Shown here piece by piece: positions 7,147-18,207 of a stretch of 47,044 bases of DNA. Source of the stretch: an uncultured Apibacter sp. (GTDB taxonomy: Bacteria; Bacteroidota; Bacteroidia; Flavobacteriales; Weeksellaceae). The notes under the pieces are model-generated. The model saw only the letters and a program-made list of their open reading frames with translations, was not told the origin of the DNA and did no database searches. The first letter of the stretch is position 1; the number at the start of each line of letters is the position of its first letter. Both the position numbers and the translations under genes were made by a program. The stretch covers positions 1 to 47,044 of the forward strand of contig CALYQD010000018.1 of NCBI GenBank assembly GCA_945280365.1. The letters run 5' to 3'.

Positions 7147-7208
7147 AAGCCTAAAGTGTTTTACAATAAAAAAACGATTATTCATATCTCTTATATATTA
7201 ATAAATGA

Positions 7209-8543
<1,335 letters not shown>

Positions 8544-8570
8544 TTTAATTTTAAATTAAACATAAATAAA

Positions 8571-8605
8571 AAAACGGGAGGGTTTAATAAATCTTTCCGT
8601 TTTTT
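8571..8605 (+). terminator. Intrinsic terminator after eno
   Basis: AAAACGGGA (8571-8579) pairs with TTCCGTTTT (8595-8603), with one G-U pair, and is followed by more T. It lies 28 bases after the eno stop. Confidence 0.7.
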
Positions 8606-8851
8606 ATTATGATAAATTGAAAAATTTAACTTATATCAGAATTAACAATAGTTGAAATTTTTCAATTTTATTAAAATTAAATTTTTTACTTACTGTTAAT
8701 TAAAAAGAAATTACCTCTTAACAATTGTTTAAAGATTCGTTATTTATGCACGTATTTTTTAATATTTCAACTATAATTTTTTTTTCGAATAATATAATTT
8801 CATATATTTCACAAGCATAAAACAACTAATAAAATAAGAAAGAACTTAAAT
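8606..8851. promoter_or_regulatory. Upstream region of gltA with a TTGAAA palindrome
   Basis: No gene. TTGAAA-TT-TTTCAA at 8652-8665 is a perfect palindrome with a two-base centre, and a half-site TTTCAA recurs near 8765-8771. A related TTGAA-TAT-TTCAA palindrome lies before dnaA. It could be an operator; the evidence is symmetry only. Confidence 0.3.
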
Positions 8852-10135
8852 ATGTCAGACACAGTAAAATTATCCTATGAAGGCAAAGAATATGAATATC
8901 CGATTGTTGAGAGTGTTATAGGGGACAGAGGTATAAATATTTCTAAACTACGAGATGAGACTGGACTTATTACTTTAGATGTTGGCTTCAAGAATACAGG
9001 TGCCACAAAGAGTAAAATTACATACCTCGATGGAGATTTAGGTCAATTATATTATCGAGGTTATCCCATTGAACAAATTGCAAAAAAATCAACCTTTACA
9101 GAGGTTATGTATTTATTATTAGAAGGCGAGCTTCCAACGTTGAAACAATTAAATCAATTTGAAGCAGATATAAAAAAGAATAGCTTGGTAAGTGAAGAAA
9201 TGAAACAAATTTTAAAAGCATTTCCTCGCTCTGCGCATCCAATGGGGGTATTATCAACACTTACAAGTGCTTTAACTGCCTTCAATCCTCATGCTGTAAA
9301 TGTTAAATCAGAAAGAGACTTATATAATGCATATACATTACTTTTAGGTAAATTTCCTGTTTTATGCGCCTGGACTTATCGCCTAAAACTAGGTTTACCT
9401 CTAAATTATTCCAATAATAGATTAGATTATCCACATAACTTCTATCAAATGATGTTCAGAATGCCTACTGAAGATTTAGAAATTGATGAAGTTGTGGTAG
9501 ATGCCATTAATAAGCTGTTAATACTACACGCAGATCATGAGCAAAATTGTTCTGCTTCTACTGTTAGAATGGTAGGATCTGCTCAAACAGGTTTATTTGC
9601 TTCTATCTCCGCAGGAGTTTCTGCTCTTTGGGGACCATTACATGGGGGGGCAAATCAAGCGGTAATCGAAATGTTAGAAATGATTAAGAATGATGGCGGA
9701 GATCTTCAAAAATGGATTGATAAGGCTAAATCTAAAGATGATAGCTTCCGCTTAATGGGATTTGGACATCGGGTATATAGAAATTTTGATCCTAGAGCTA
9801 AAGTAATTAAAAAAGTTGCTGATGACGTATTCAGTAGATTAGGTGTTGAAGATGAAACTCTTGAAATTGCCCAAAAATTAGAAGAAGTAGCTTTAAATGA
9901 TCCTTATTTCATTGAAAAGAAATTATATCCAAATGTTGATTTTTATTCAGGAATTATCTATAGAGCATTAGGCATTCCTACAGAAATGTTTACCATCATG
10001 TTTGCTTTAGGACGATTACCTGGATGGATTGCACAATGGAAAGAAATGAGAATGAATAGTGAGCCAATAAATAGACCAAGACAAATTTATATAGGTAGTC
10101 CAAAACGCGATTACGTAGATATTGAAAAAAGATAA
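8852..10135 (+). CDS. gltA: Citrate synthase
   Basis: Condenses acetyl-CoA and oxaloacetate to citrate, the entry step of the TCA cycle. 427 residues, the length of the large bacterial type II (hexameric) form. Catalytic residues fall at the expected places: H264 (LHGGANQAV), H306 (GFGHRVYRNFDPRA) and D363 (NVDFYSG). The N-terminal LDVGFKNTGATKSKITYLDG is typical. It has its own terminator (10161-10195) and sits after eno without sharing its transcript. Confidence 0.97.
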   Translation: MSDTVKLSYEGKEYEYPIVESVIGDRGINISKLRDETGLITLDVGFKNTGATKSKITYLDGDLGQLYYRGYPIEQIAKKSTFTEVMYLLLEGELPTLKQLNQFEADIKKNSLVSEEMKQILKAFPRSAHPMGVLSTLTSALTAFNPHAVNVKSERDLYNAYTLLLGKFPVLCAWTYRLKLGLPLNYSNNRLDYPHNFYQMMFRMPTEDLEIDEVVVDAINKLLILHADHEQNCSASTVRMVGSAQTGLFASISAGVSALWGPLHGGANQAVIEMLEMIKNDGGDLQKWIDKAKSKDDSFRLMGFGHRVYRNFDPRAKVIKKVADDVFSRLGVEDETLEIAQKLEEVALNDPYFIEKKLYPNVDFYSGIIYRALGIPTEMFTIMFALGRLPGWIAQWKEMRMNSEPINRPRQIYIGSPKRDYVDIEKR

Positions 10136-10160
10136 TAATATTTATTCTACAAAAATCACT

Positions 10161-10195
10161 AAAAAAGTTTTAGCTTATTGGCTAAAACTTTTTTA
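10161..10195 (+). terminator. Intrinsic terminator after gltA
   Basis: A perfect 14-bp stem, 10161-10174 with 10181-10194, six-base loop, and a T-run. It is 26 bases after the gltA stop. Confidence 0.8.
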
Positions 10196-10238
10196 TTTTT
10201 TATTACTTTTATCTTATTAATTACTTTGAACTACTTCC

Positions 10239-11510
10239 ATGATAAAAGAAAAATTACTGCATCATATATGGCAATTTAAAAAATTTAATACTCTACATTT
10301 ATATACTATAGAAGGGAAAAAAATTGATATTATTAATGTCGGTACTTATAATACGAATGCCGGACCTGATTTTTTATTTGCTAAAATAAAAATTGATTCT
10401 GTTGAATGGAATGGTAATATTGAAATTCACGTAAGATCATCTGATTGGATTAAGCATAAACATGATCATAACAAAAGTTATAAAAATGTAATATTACATG
10501 TAGTATATGAGTTCGATGACAAAGATTGTAAAATTCATAACTCATCATTTCCAATCCTTGAATTGAAAACTTATATATCTGATGAAATTAAGAATAATTA
10601 TACTTTTTTAAAAGAAAATTCATTCGATTTTATTCCTTGTGAAAAGTTAATCAGTAATTGTTTAGATTCAGAATTTTTAAATTTCTCTGAAAATCTGTAT
10701 TTAGAAAAACTCAAAAGTAAATGTGAGCATATTTACCAAATTCTCAAACTAAAAAAGAATGATTGGGAAGCCACCCTTGGTGCTGTTTTAGCATACACAT
10801 TTGGTCTAAAAATTAATGCTGAAGCTTTTGAACAGATATTTTTATCTATAGATTATAAGATCATCCGAAAGATTTCAAAAAATAAATTTAATATGGAATC
10901 CTTATTATTTGGAGTCACTCATGAATTAAACAATTATATGGATGATTATCCACAAAATTTATTCAATGAATATAAATTTATACAATCAAAATATAACATT
11001 CCAACGCAATTAATCGAAATAAAATACATGAGACTGAGACCCTTTAATTTTCCTTCTCTCAGATTATCTCAACTTGCAAATTTACTATCCATATATCAGA
11101 ATTTATTTTCTTATGTAATAGGAATAAAAACAGTTCAGCAATATTATCAATTACTAGACGACGTAAAAGCTTCTATATATTGGAATGATCATTATGTATT
11201 CGATAAAAAAACAACAAAATATTTCGAAAAAAAATTATCTATATCTCAAAAAAATTTATTAATTCTTAATGCTTTTTTACCTATAAAATTTGCTTATTCT
11301 CAAAGCATTGGAAATTCCTTAGATGAAGAAATCTTTGAAATCCTTTACGAGATTGAACACGAAAATAATTCGATCATATCCAATTATAAAAATTTAGGTA
11401 TTAAATGTAAGTCAGCTTTAGATTCTCAGGCATTCTTATATTTATATAATAATAAATGTTTAAAAAGACAATGCTTAAATTGTGAAATAGGATTTAGAAT
11501 TTTAAAATAA
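10239..11510 (+). CDS. DUF2851 family protein
   Basis: 423 residues. The N-terminal HHIWQFKKFN, the NAGPDFLFAKIKIDSVEWNG block (residues about 47-66) and IEIHVRSSDWIKHKHD are hallmarks of DUF2851, a family found mainly in Bacteroidota with no assigned biochemical role. A short cysteine-containing tail, CLKRQCLNCEIGF, is also typical and might bind metal. No signal peptide or membrane segment. It follows gltA after a strong terminator, so it should have its own promoter. Function unknown. Confidence 0.85.
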   Translation: MIKEKLLHHIWQFKKFNTLHLYTIEGKKIDIINVGTYNTNAGPDFLFAKIKIDSVEWNGNIEIHVRSSDWIKHKHDHNKSYKNVILHVVYEFDDKDCKIHNSSFPILELKTYISDEIKNNYTFLKENSFDFIPCEKLISNCLDSEFLNFSENLYLEKLKSKCEHIYQILKLKKNDWEATLGAVLAYTFGLKINAEAFEQIFLSIDYKIIRKISKNKFNMESLLFGVTHELNNYMDDYPQNLFNEYKFIQSKYNIPTQLIEIKYMRLRPFNFPSLRLSQLANLLSIYQNLFSYVIGIKTVQQYYQLLDDVKASIYWNDHYVFDKKTTKYFEKKLSISQKNLLILNAFLPIKFAYSQSIGNSLDEEIFEILYEIEHENNSIISNYKNLGIKCKSALDSQAFLYLYNNKCLKRQCLNCEIGFRILK

Positions 11511-11611
11511 TATTTTTGAACTTTTTTTATTTTTAATTTTAGCCTTGTGTATTTTCTTGTATCTAACACCTTATTATTCAATAATTACAGAAATTTAAAG
11601 TTATGATATTT

Positions 11612-12283
11612 CTACTTATTTTTATCATTGAAAAAAGAAATAAAGACCAAATAAACAAGAGGTATCATCATTAATAAAAAATATAAAGGATTAAAATATA
11701 TATAAGGATGGTTGGGAAACAAAAATACAAACCCTAGTCCACATAAAATACCAAAGATTGCTCCCCCTAAATGCGCATCATGACCAATATTACCTAATTG
11801 AGTCTTCATTCCATATAATGAATATGTCAAATAAATAATACCAAAAATCCATCCTGGAATTGAAAAAGGCAAAGGAAAAATTCCAATTGGAATTTGAGAA
11901 TCTAAAATGATAGATGCAAACAAAATCCCAGACACTCCTCCAGACGCTCCTATAGCGCTATAATACGGATTATTTTTATGCATCAACAATGCTAATGTAT
12001 TACCCCCAATAATTGACCCGAAATAAGTTAGTATAAATAAAATAGTACCGTAATTTAATACTAAACTTGAAAAGAAATAAAAGGTATACATATTAAAAAA
12101 AAGATGAGCTATATCTCCATGTAAAAAAGCAGAAACTATCATTCTATCCCATTGCTTATCTATTAAGATTGCTCTTATATTGAATTTGTATCTATCAAAA
12201 AATTCTTGATCATTAAATCCTTTGATACTGATTATACTAGTAATAACAATAATACCTATTACAATAATATTTGAATTTCCCAT
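11612..12283 (-). CDS. Rhomboid family intramembrane serine protease
   Basis: 223 residues with six or so membrane segments. The catalytic dyad is visible: S114 in GASGG and H171 in HDAHLGG. H60 and N64 (HLFFN) match the oxyanion-site residues of GlpG-type rhomboids. It would cleave membrane protein substrates within the inner membrane. It begins 5 bp after the FAD oxidoreductase stop, so the two are likely co-transcribed. The substrate is unknown. Confidence 0.9.
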   Translation of the reverse strand: MGNSNIIVIGIIVITSIISIKGFNDQEFFDRYKFNIRAILIDKQWDRMIVSAFLHGDIAHLFFNMYTFYFFSSLVLNYGTILFILTYFGSIIGGNTLALLMHKNNPYYSAIGASGGVSGILFASIILDSQIPIGIFPLPFSIPGWIFGIIYLTYSLYGMKTQLGNIGHDAHLGGAIFGILCGLGFVFLFPNHPYIYFNPLYFLLMMIPLVYLVFISFFNDKNK

Positions 12284-12288
12284 TTATA

Positions 12289-13329
12289 TTAATTAAATCT
12301 TTTAATATTGACCTCAGAAAGTAATTCTTTTGAATTCTCCATGAATTCATAGAGTTCATTAGCCATCGTTGGTGCTAACATCACCCCCCTACTTCCTAAT
12401 CCATTAAGAATAAACATATTTTCGTATTCAGGATGTTCTCCTAAGAGAGGTCTTCTATCAACTACTGTTGGTCGTATTCCTGCAAATTTTTTTATTATCT
12501 TATAATCTATTTTTAAAAATTTATTTAAATTAGTAATTAATTCATTTTGTCCTTCTTCAGATATTTCATCATTAATTTCACGATAATGATAGGTAGCACC
12601 CACATAATAGTAATCTTTTTCCATAGGCATAATAAAAACCTTAGATTTCACAATATCAGTAAGTTCTAATCCATTTGCATGAATAACCATAGTTTCACCT
12701 TTGACGCCTTCCATAGGAAGATAGCTAAAATAAGGATTATATTTTAAAGCATATCCATCACAAAAAACAATTTTTAAAGCTTTAATTCCTTTATAATTAT
12801 AAAATCCATTATCTTTTTTTAAAAAACTAAAATCAAAAATATCATCTATCAAATTATTATTTTTAAGTAAGAATTTTCTGAATTCTCTTAAAAGTTCTCT
12901 AACAAATATTTTACCTGACTTAAATACTTTACCCATACCGAAATCTGCTTTAATATATGGATTTATAGAATTATAAATTTGTGTATCTAAAAAAGGTTTT
13001 AAATTTTCATTTCTTTCAGACTTTTTTTTCCAGGTTTTTACTTCATCTTCATTGGCAAAGATTCTATATAAATCTGAATTATATACTAACTTAACTTTTA
13101 ATAAATCTTCAAATTCTCTAAATACTTGATATAATTTTTCTATCTCGGGTTCAGCATTCCAAACGGGTGTAAACCTTTTTAATACTACAGGATTATACAT
13201 TCCTGAGGATACAAATGATGCAGAATTTGAAACAATATCAATGATTTTATATGATTTATTTTCTTTATGAAGTTTGTGAGCCAAACATGAACCAGCTAAT
13301 CCTTGTCCGACAATAAAGTAATCTACCAT
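12289..13329 (-). CDS. FAD-dependent oxidoreductase (DAO/ThiO-like)
   Basis: 346 residues. The N-terminal VDYFIVGQGLAGSCLAH is an ADP-binding GxGxxG fold for FAD, and the C-terminal FAGIRPTVVDRRPLLGEHPEYENMF...NGLGSRG is the typical second FAD-contact region of the D-amino-acid oxidase superfamily. Substrate cannot be read from sequence; glycine or D-amino acid oxidases and tRNA-modifying MnmC-type oxidases share the fold. It lies downstream of gldN but beyond a terminator, with its own -7 element at 13343-13350, so it is probably not part of the gliding operon. Confidence 0.8.
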   Translation of the reverse strand: MVDYFIVGQGLAGSCLAHKLHKENKSYKIIDIVSNSASFVSSGMYNPVVLKRFTPVWNAEPEIEKLYQVFREFEDLLKVKLVYNSDLYRIFANEDEVKTWKKKSERNENLKPFLDTQIYNSINPYIKADFGMGKVFKSGKIFVRELLREFRKFLLKNNNLIDDIFDFSFLKKDNGFYNYKGIKALKIVFCDGYALKYNPYFSYLPMEGVKGETMVIHANGLELTDIVKSKVFIMPMEKDYYYVGATYHYREINDEISEEGQNELITNLNKFLKIDYKIIKKFAGIRPTVVDRRPLLGEHPEYENMFILNGLGSRGVMLAPTMANELYEFMENSKELLSEVNIKRFN

Positions 13330-13342
13330 AATATTTTATAAT

Positions 13343-13350
13343 CAAAAGTA
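13343..13350 (-). promoter_or_regulatory. -7 element for the FAD oxidoreductase-rhomboid pair
   Basis: TACTTTTG on the minus strand matches TAnnTTTG, 14 bases before the ATG. A TTTG at 13365-13368 is somewhat close for the -33 element. It lies between the gldN terminator and the gene. Confidence 0.45.
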
Positions 13351-13370
13351 GTGTTAATCATAAGCAAATT

Positions 13371-13405
13371 TAAAAAAAATCCTGAATCAAAAATTTGATT
13401 CAGGA
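13371..13405 (-). terminator. Intrinsic terminator after gldN
   Basis: TCCTGAATCAAA pairs with TTTGATTCAGGA (13380-13391 with 13394-13405), followed on the minus strand by a run of T at 13372-13379. It ends the gld transcript. Confidence 0.8.
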
Positions 13406-13433
13406 CTATATATACATTTAAAAAAAATTATCA

Positions 13434-14369
13434 TTAGTAATTCCACATATTATTTTCTTTCTGTAGAATTTCATTTTTAATCCTATTGCTCTCTTCAAGC
13501 TGAGCTTTTGCATCACCTGGAATGTAATTTGTAATCAATCCATCTCCATATTCAGATTGAGATTTATATATAATGGAACTAAATCTTCTAGCATTTAATA
13601 CATCATCATAAGTAATATATGAAGATCCATTTTTAGGATTAAACACTGTACAACTTGATAATACTTCTCTAGCTCCAGGATAAAATATCCAGAATAAATC
13701 AATCATCTCATCATCTCCTTGATAGCCTAACATGGTAGCCTCAGTTAAACCAAGCACTTGTGGATCAGGCCCCATCGGAGCGAGCCCTAACAAACGATAT
13801 TTCATTTGCCCAAGTCGCTTATCAATATACCACATTCCTTTAATCTTAATCAATTTTACACTACGAGTATCAGTCTTATAATTATCCACTCCTTCAATCA
13901 AATCTTGCGCAGTAATTTCTTCACCAGATGCCCTTTTATCTTGAAGCCATTCCGATTCTCTTATAGCTTGAATCTTATTTTGGAGATTTTCTGGAGAAAT
14001 CCTTGATGTGAAGTTATCATCGTCATAAACTTCAGTAATTTTCCCTGAATCTATTCCATTAAAAAGAGCATCATATAAAGAGATATAAGTTGTTGATACA
14101 TCGTCGTGTGCATAATAATATGGTTGATTTAATTTTTCATTTAAATCAATAATCTCCCATACTACTTTAGACCATAGAATATCTTTATCTTCAATATATC
14201 CATAAGGTAATACAGTAGGAGCAGTAGAGATTGTATCTGTACCATTTACAATATCATACCTTTCTTCTCTCATTTCTCTTAATTCAACAGGTGATTTAGC
14301 ATTTAATATATTTTGTGCGAATGCTCCTGAACATGTTAAGATTGCCAAACTAATTAGTAAAGATTTCAT
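13434..14369 (-). CDS. gldN: Gliding motility/type IX secretion protein GldN
   Basis: 311 residues with a signal peptide (MKSLLISLAILTCSGAFAQ, cleavage after about residue 18). The body begins NILNAKSPVELREMREE and contains the VDNYKTDTRSVKLIKIKG region seen in GldN/PorN proteins. GldN is periplasmic and forms rings with the lipoprotein GldK beneath the outer membrane, in contact with GldM. It is the last gene of gldK-L-M-N, 27 bp after gldM, and is followed by a terminator. Confidence 0.93.
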   Translation of the reverse strand: MKSLLISLAILTCSGAFAQNILNAKSPVELREMREERYDIVNGTDTISTAPTVLPYGYIEDKDILWSKVVWEIIDLNEKLNQPYYYAHDDVSTTYISLYDALFNGIDSGKITEVYDDDNFTSRISPENLQNKIQAIRESEWLQDKRASGEEITAQDLIEGVDNYKTDTRSVKLIKIKGMWYIDKRLGQMKYRLLGLAPMGPDPQVLGLTEATMLGYQGDDEMIDLFWIFYPGAREVLSSCTVFNPKNGSSYITYDDVLNARRFSSIIYKSQSEYGDGLITNYIPGDAKAQLEESNRIKNEILQKENNMWNY

Positions 14370-14396
14370 GTTAAAATAGTATTATTAATTTCTTTA

Positions 14397-15923
14397 TTAT
14401 TGAACATTGATAAGTATCGGTGAAATACTTTGTTGAGATATTCCTGAAGCAGTTGCAGCGATATCAAATATTAATACTTGATCTCCCGATTTTAAACCTT
14501 TAAGATAATCAGCAGCAGCTCTCAATGAATTACCAGAATATGGTCTTGCAGCCGCACCTGGTCTTTTCAATTTGAATCCTGTTACATTAAATGTAACCGG
14601 GAATTCGAAATCCGGTATAGCAGCAGATACAGTTTGATTAGGTACAGAGCTACCTGGCATACTTACAACATTTGCTCCACGTATAGTTCCTTGTGCTTTT
14701 GGTACATTTTTAATTCTAAACCCTACAGTAGTAGAAACTGTTTTTCCTGAAGATGTTTTTCCTGAAATTGTAAATGATGTCGTTGTGCCTGATCCGGCTT
14801 TATAAATCCACCCTTTACCAGATTTTGATAGACTACCATTAGATGTGGTCATACTTATTGTTGATGCATCTACACCGGTAACCGAACCACTCATTGGATT
14901 ATCAACTCCCCTATAAACAACATTCATTTTATCTGCAACAACTGTACCGCCTGTCGGTAAATCCTTAACAACATCTTGAACAACTTCGTAAGTTTCATTA
15001 AATTTTTCAGTTTTTATCCCTCCTGGAGTTTGATAAGATATATTTCCTGATAAACTTTGTTTTCCTATACCCGAAGCTACCATATTAACAACCGCTTTTC
15101 CACCTGATAAAGGAATATTACGTCCGTTTAATGTAATTGATCCTTTAAGAGTGTTATCATAGGCTCCAAAACCGATTACAACATTGAATTTTTCTCCTGC
15201 TCTAACGAATTTTGGAGCGGATACTATAGGTACAAATGCTTTCAATTCTATTTCATCTTCAAGTTTATTAGCTAATAAATCTCTAACCCTATTTCCTTCT
15301 TCCGTTCTAATATTAGATTCTAATCTTGTTAGATTTGTTAGTGCAGAAATCATAGGTTGATCATAAAATTGATTTACAACCCAAGGTTTATTTTGTTTAT
15401 CTGAAAAATCGAACAATTGCTCAATTCTCATTTTTGCATTTTCTCCTGCTCCTTGAAGTATAAATTTTGTAAAGTTTTGAACTTTCGTAATCATCTCTTG
15501 TACCTCCTTAGTTGGAGTGTTATCATTAACAAAGAATACTTTATTAACTACATCTGTATTTTGAAGAGAATTATAGTTTGTTTCTTCTCCCGCGGAAGGA
15601 GGTCTATAGTCAGCTATTTCTGTAAGATTCTTTTTAACATTTTGAATCGCATCTATAGCTTCTTTTGCTTGATTTTTTACTTCATCGGACTTTTTAGCTA
15701 TTTCCTCATATCCTTCTTTTCCTTCAGCTTTTTTAGCCTCTATCTGTTCGTAAAAGGTTTTATTATTTTCATCAGTTAATTTTGTGGATAATTGCAAGGA
15801 TTCATTAATTCCTTCAAAAGAACGCAAAATTTCTCTATCCACATTCATTGCCAGCATTGATATAAACACTAAATACATTAGGTTTATCATCTTCTGGCGT
15901 GGTGTCTGTTTTCCTGCTGCCAT
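14397..15923 (-). CDS. gldM: Gliding motility/type IX secretion protein GldM
   Basis: 508 residues. The single N-terminal membrane helix is visible in MINLMYLVFISMLAMNVDRE (about 12-31), after a short cytoplasmic KQTPRQK stretch. A long helical segment (to about 210) and beta-rich domains follow, as in GldM, which spans the periplasm as a dimeric shaft linking the GldL motor to the GldK-GldN ring. The length is close to the usual 510-520. Spaced 31 bp from gldL and 27 bp from gldN. Confidence 0.95.
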   Translation of the reverse strand: MAAGKQTPRQKMINLMYLVFISMLAMNVDREILRSFEGINESLQLSTKLTDENNKTFYEQIEAKKAEGKEGYEEIAKKSDEVKNQAKEAIDAIQNVKKNLTEIADYRPPSAGEETNYNSLQNTDVVNKVFFVNDNTPTKEVQEMITKVQNFTKFILQGAGENAKMRIEQLFDFSDKQNKPWVVNQFYDQPMISALTNLTRLESNIRTEEGNRVRDLLANKLEDEIELKAFVPIVSAPKFVRAGEKFNVVIGFGAYDNTLKGSITLNGRNIPLSGGKAVVNMVASGIGKQSLSGNISYQTPGGIKTEKFNETYEVVQDVVKDLPTGGTVVADKMNVVYRGVDNPMSGSVTGVDASTISMTTSNGSLSKSGKGWIYKAGSGTTTSFTISGKTSSGKTVSTTVGFRIKNVPKAQGTIRGANVVSMPGSSVPNQTVSAAIPDFEFPVTFNVTGFKLKRPGAAARPYSGNSLRAAADYLKGLKSGDQVLIFDIAATASGISQQSISPILINVQ

Positions 15924-15954
15924 TTTTACTTATTTAATTTTTAATTTAAAATTA

Positions 15955-16629
15955 TTAAGCTTTCATGGCATTAAGCATACCACCATATACTTTGTTTAAA
16001 TTATTTAGATTTGCTGTTAATTCAGCTAATTGTAGTTGGAATGTATGTGAATACTCTCCAGCTTTTGATAAATCATCAACAAATTTTTGATTTGCTTCAG
16101 TATAAATTTTACCATTATCTAATTGTAACTGATACAATGCATTTAGGCGTTCCAAATGTGAAGAAGCTATACTTAACTGATTTTTGTATTTTTCTGTAAC
16201 TGAACTTGCTTCCACTGTTTTGTTTATGCCTTCAACAGCATTACCAAAGTTTTCAATTCCTCCGCGGAGTCTTTCTAGTAATCCTGCATCTAATTTAGCT
16301 TGAGAAAGCATTTCATCTAATTTATTAGATAATGAGATTTCTGCTTCTTGCATTTGCGGCTGCGGCTTTGATTTTTTTCCTGCCGGTGCACCATTTAATA
16401 ATTCAGGATATGCTTTTTCCCATTCATATTCTGCTGGAGGTGGATCGAATGCAAATACTACAAATATAAATGCTTCTACAATTAATCCTATTGCAAGTAT
16501 AGTACTTCCTGTAATAGGCCCTAATCCCCAGTGATTAATTTTAAATAATGCTCCAACGATAACTACTGCTGCACCCAATGAGTACACCATATTTAATACC
16601 TTATCCTTCGTTTTTGTTTTCAATGCCAT
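15955..16629 (-). CDS. gldL: Gliding motility/type IX secretion motor protein GldL
   Basis: 224 residues. Two membrane helices, about 12-31 and 39-58, then a cytoplasmic helical tail. The second helix carries E52 (GLIVEAFIFVVFAFDPP), which by a three-residue shift corresponds to the proton-motor glutamate E49 of Flavobacterium GldL; K30 and H33 match K27 and H30 by the same shift. With GldM it converts proton flow into rotation that drives type IX secretion and gliding. The gene lies between gldK and gldM with short gaps, so it is translated from the same message. Confidence 0.95.
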   Translation of the reverse strand: MALKTKTKDKVLNMVYSLGAAVVIVGALFKINHWGLGPITGSTILAIGLIVEAFIFVVFAFDPPPAEYEWEKAYPELLNGAPAGKKSKPQPQMQEAEISLSNKLDEMLSQAKLDAGLLERLRGGIENFGNAVEGINKTVEASSVTEKYKNQLSIASSHLERLNALYQLQLDNGKIYTEANQKFVDDLSKAGEYSHTFQLQLAELTANLNNLNKVYGGMLNAMKA

Positions 16630-16682
16630 CTTTTTAAATTTAATTATTTATATTTAATATTTATTTATTTTATAATTATATT

Positions 16683-18095
16683 TTATCTTACCGGAGCTTG
16701 TTTTTTTATAGGTGGAAATTTTCCTTTAGCTCCTTCCGGTATGGTTTGAACTCTTCTGAATCCAATAAAACTTCTCGCAGAATCTTTATGTTCCCAATCT
16801 CTTTCGTTAACCATTAACATGTATCCGATATCTTTCCATGAACCGCCTTTAATAACTTTTCTCGGGTCTTCAATTCTGTTACCTAAATAAGGATTTAATG
16901 TGGATGATATAATATAGGAGCTATTGTTATAAGCTGAAATGGTCCATTCAGATACATTACCTGCCATATCATAAAGACCGAATCCATTTTTAAGAAAAGA
17001 TTTTACAGGAGCTGTATATAAGAATCCATTCTCACTTTCCATATAATCACCTCGCTTAGGTTTAAAGTTAGCCAAATAACAGCCTCTATCGTCAATTAGA
17101 TAAGGGCCTCCCCAAGGATAAGGAGCATTTTCAAGACCACCTCTTGCTGCGTATTCCCATTCCACTTCTGAAGGTAGTCTATAGGGAAATATTTTATCAA
17201 GTTTTCTTTTTCTACTTTGATTAAAATCGTTTTTAGATTTTGTACTATAAGCACAGAAAGCTCTTGCCTGATCCCAAGTTACACCTACGACAGGATATTT
17301 AGAGTAGGCCTTATGCCAGAAATATTGCTCAAATAAGGGTTCATTAAATGAATAATTAAAATCTCTTAGCCAAACAGTAGTATCAGGATAAATAGCTATC
17401 TCTTCTCTTTTTAAGAAATCTTCACCTCTTCCTTTATTTTTCACAGCTTCAAGTTGGTCTATCCAGGTAAATTGATAAATTAACTTTCTTGGATCAATAA
17501 CTCTTTCGTAGTTAAATCTTTCTTCAGGTGGGTAATATAAAGATTCCAATACTTCTGCATAGGCAACGTCAGGATATCGTGATGTATTCCATTCTAATGG
17601 AACCGACCAATCCAATTTTTTAGATTCATCGTAACCATCTCTCCCTCCCTGCTCTTCTAACATCTGTTGATATGCAGTTTGTTCTTTTTCTGATTTTTTA
17701 TTTAAATATGAATATTTCCCAATTCCTTCTCCGCCTTCTTCACCTCCTCTTTCTGCTAAAAGTGAACGAACAATTGAATCTCTAACATATTTAACAAACA
17801 CTCTATATTCTGCATTTGTTACTTCCGTGTCATCCATATAAAAGGCTGAAACTGTAACGGTAGTTAAAGGCGCTTTAGTATTTGTTCCTGTGAAATCCAT
17901 ATCTGACTGTCCTAAAACAAAAGCTCCACCTGGAATAGGTACCATACCATAAGGTTTTTTATTATTCCATTGTTGACCTTTTTCTGTAATTACAACCTCT
18001 CCTTTAACTCCCGGCTTTCCTGCTTTACCTTTCCTGGTCGATTTACAAGAAATTATTGTTGTTGCTGCCAATAAGAGTAATAATATTTTTCTCAT
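16683..18095 (-). CDS. gldK: Gliding motility/type IX secretion lipoprotein GldK
   Basis: 470 residues from the ATG at 18095; an in-frame TTG nine bases upstream is less likely because the signal peptide then starts MVIMRKI. Signal peptide with lipobox ending IISC (C20), so an outer-membrane lipoprotein. The body is a formylglycine-generating-enzyme-like (SUMF1) domain with PYRLPSEVEWEYAARGG, MAGNVSEWT and KGGSWKD, used structurally here. It forms the periplasmic ring with GldN. First gene of the gldK-L-M-N run and 112 bp after the arginase-fold gene. Confidence 0.94.
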   Translation of the reverse strand: MRKILLLLLAATTIISCKSTRKGKAGKPGVKGEVVITEKGQQWNNKKPYGMVPIPGGAFVLGQSDMDFTGTNTKAPLTTVTVSAFYMDDTEVTNAEYRVFVKYVRDSIVRSLLAERGGEEGGEGIGKYSYLNKKSEKEQTAYQQMLEEQGGRDGYDESKKLDWSVPLEWNTSRYPDVAYAEVLESLYYPPEERFNYERVIDPRKLIYQFTWIDQLEAVKNKGRGEDFLKREEIAIYPDTTVWLRDFNYSFNEPLFEQYFWHKAYSKYPVVGVTWDQARAFCAYSTKSKNDFNQSRKRKLDKIFPYRLPSEVEWEYAARGGLENAPYPWGGPYLIDDRGCYLANFKPKRGDYMESENGFLYTAPVKSFLKNGFGLYDMAGNVSEWTISAYNNSSYIISSTLNPYLGNRIEDPRKVIKGGSWKDIGYMLMVNERDWEHKDSARSFIGFRRVQTIPEGAKGKFPPIKKQAPVR

Positions 18096-18207
18096 TATAA
18101 CCAAAATATTTCTTTTTAAAAATTGTAAAACTACTATTTTTTTATTTTATTTAAAAATTTTTTTGTCACTTAAATAAAATTAGAGGTATTTTAATCTTCT
18201 CATCTTT

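Noticed and set aside
15417-16199. Plus-strand open frames opposite gldM and gldL
   Set aside because: They are shadows of well-supported genes on the other strand, with unlikely hydrophobic composition and no promoter.
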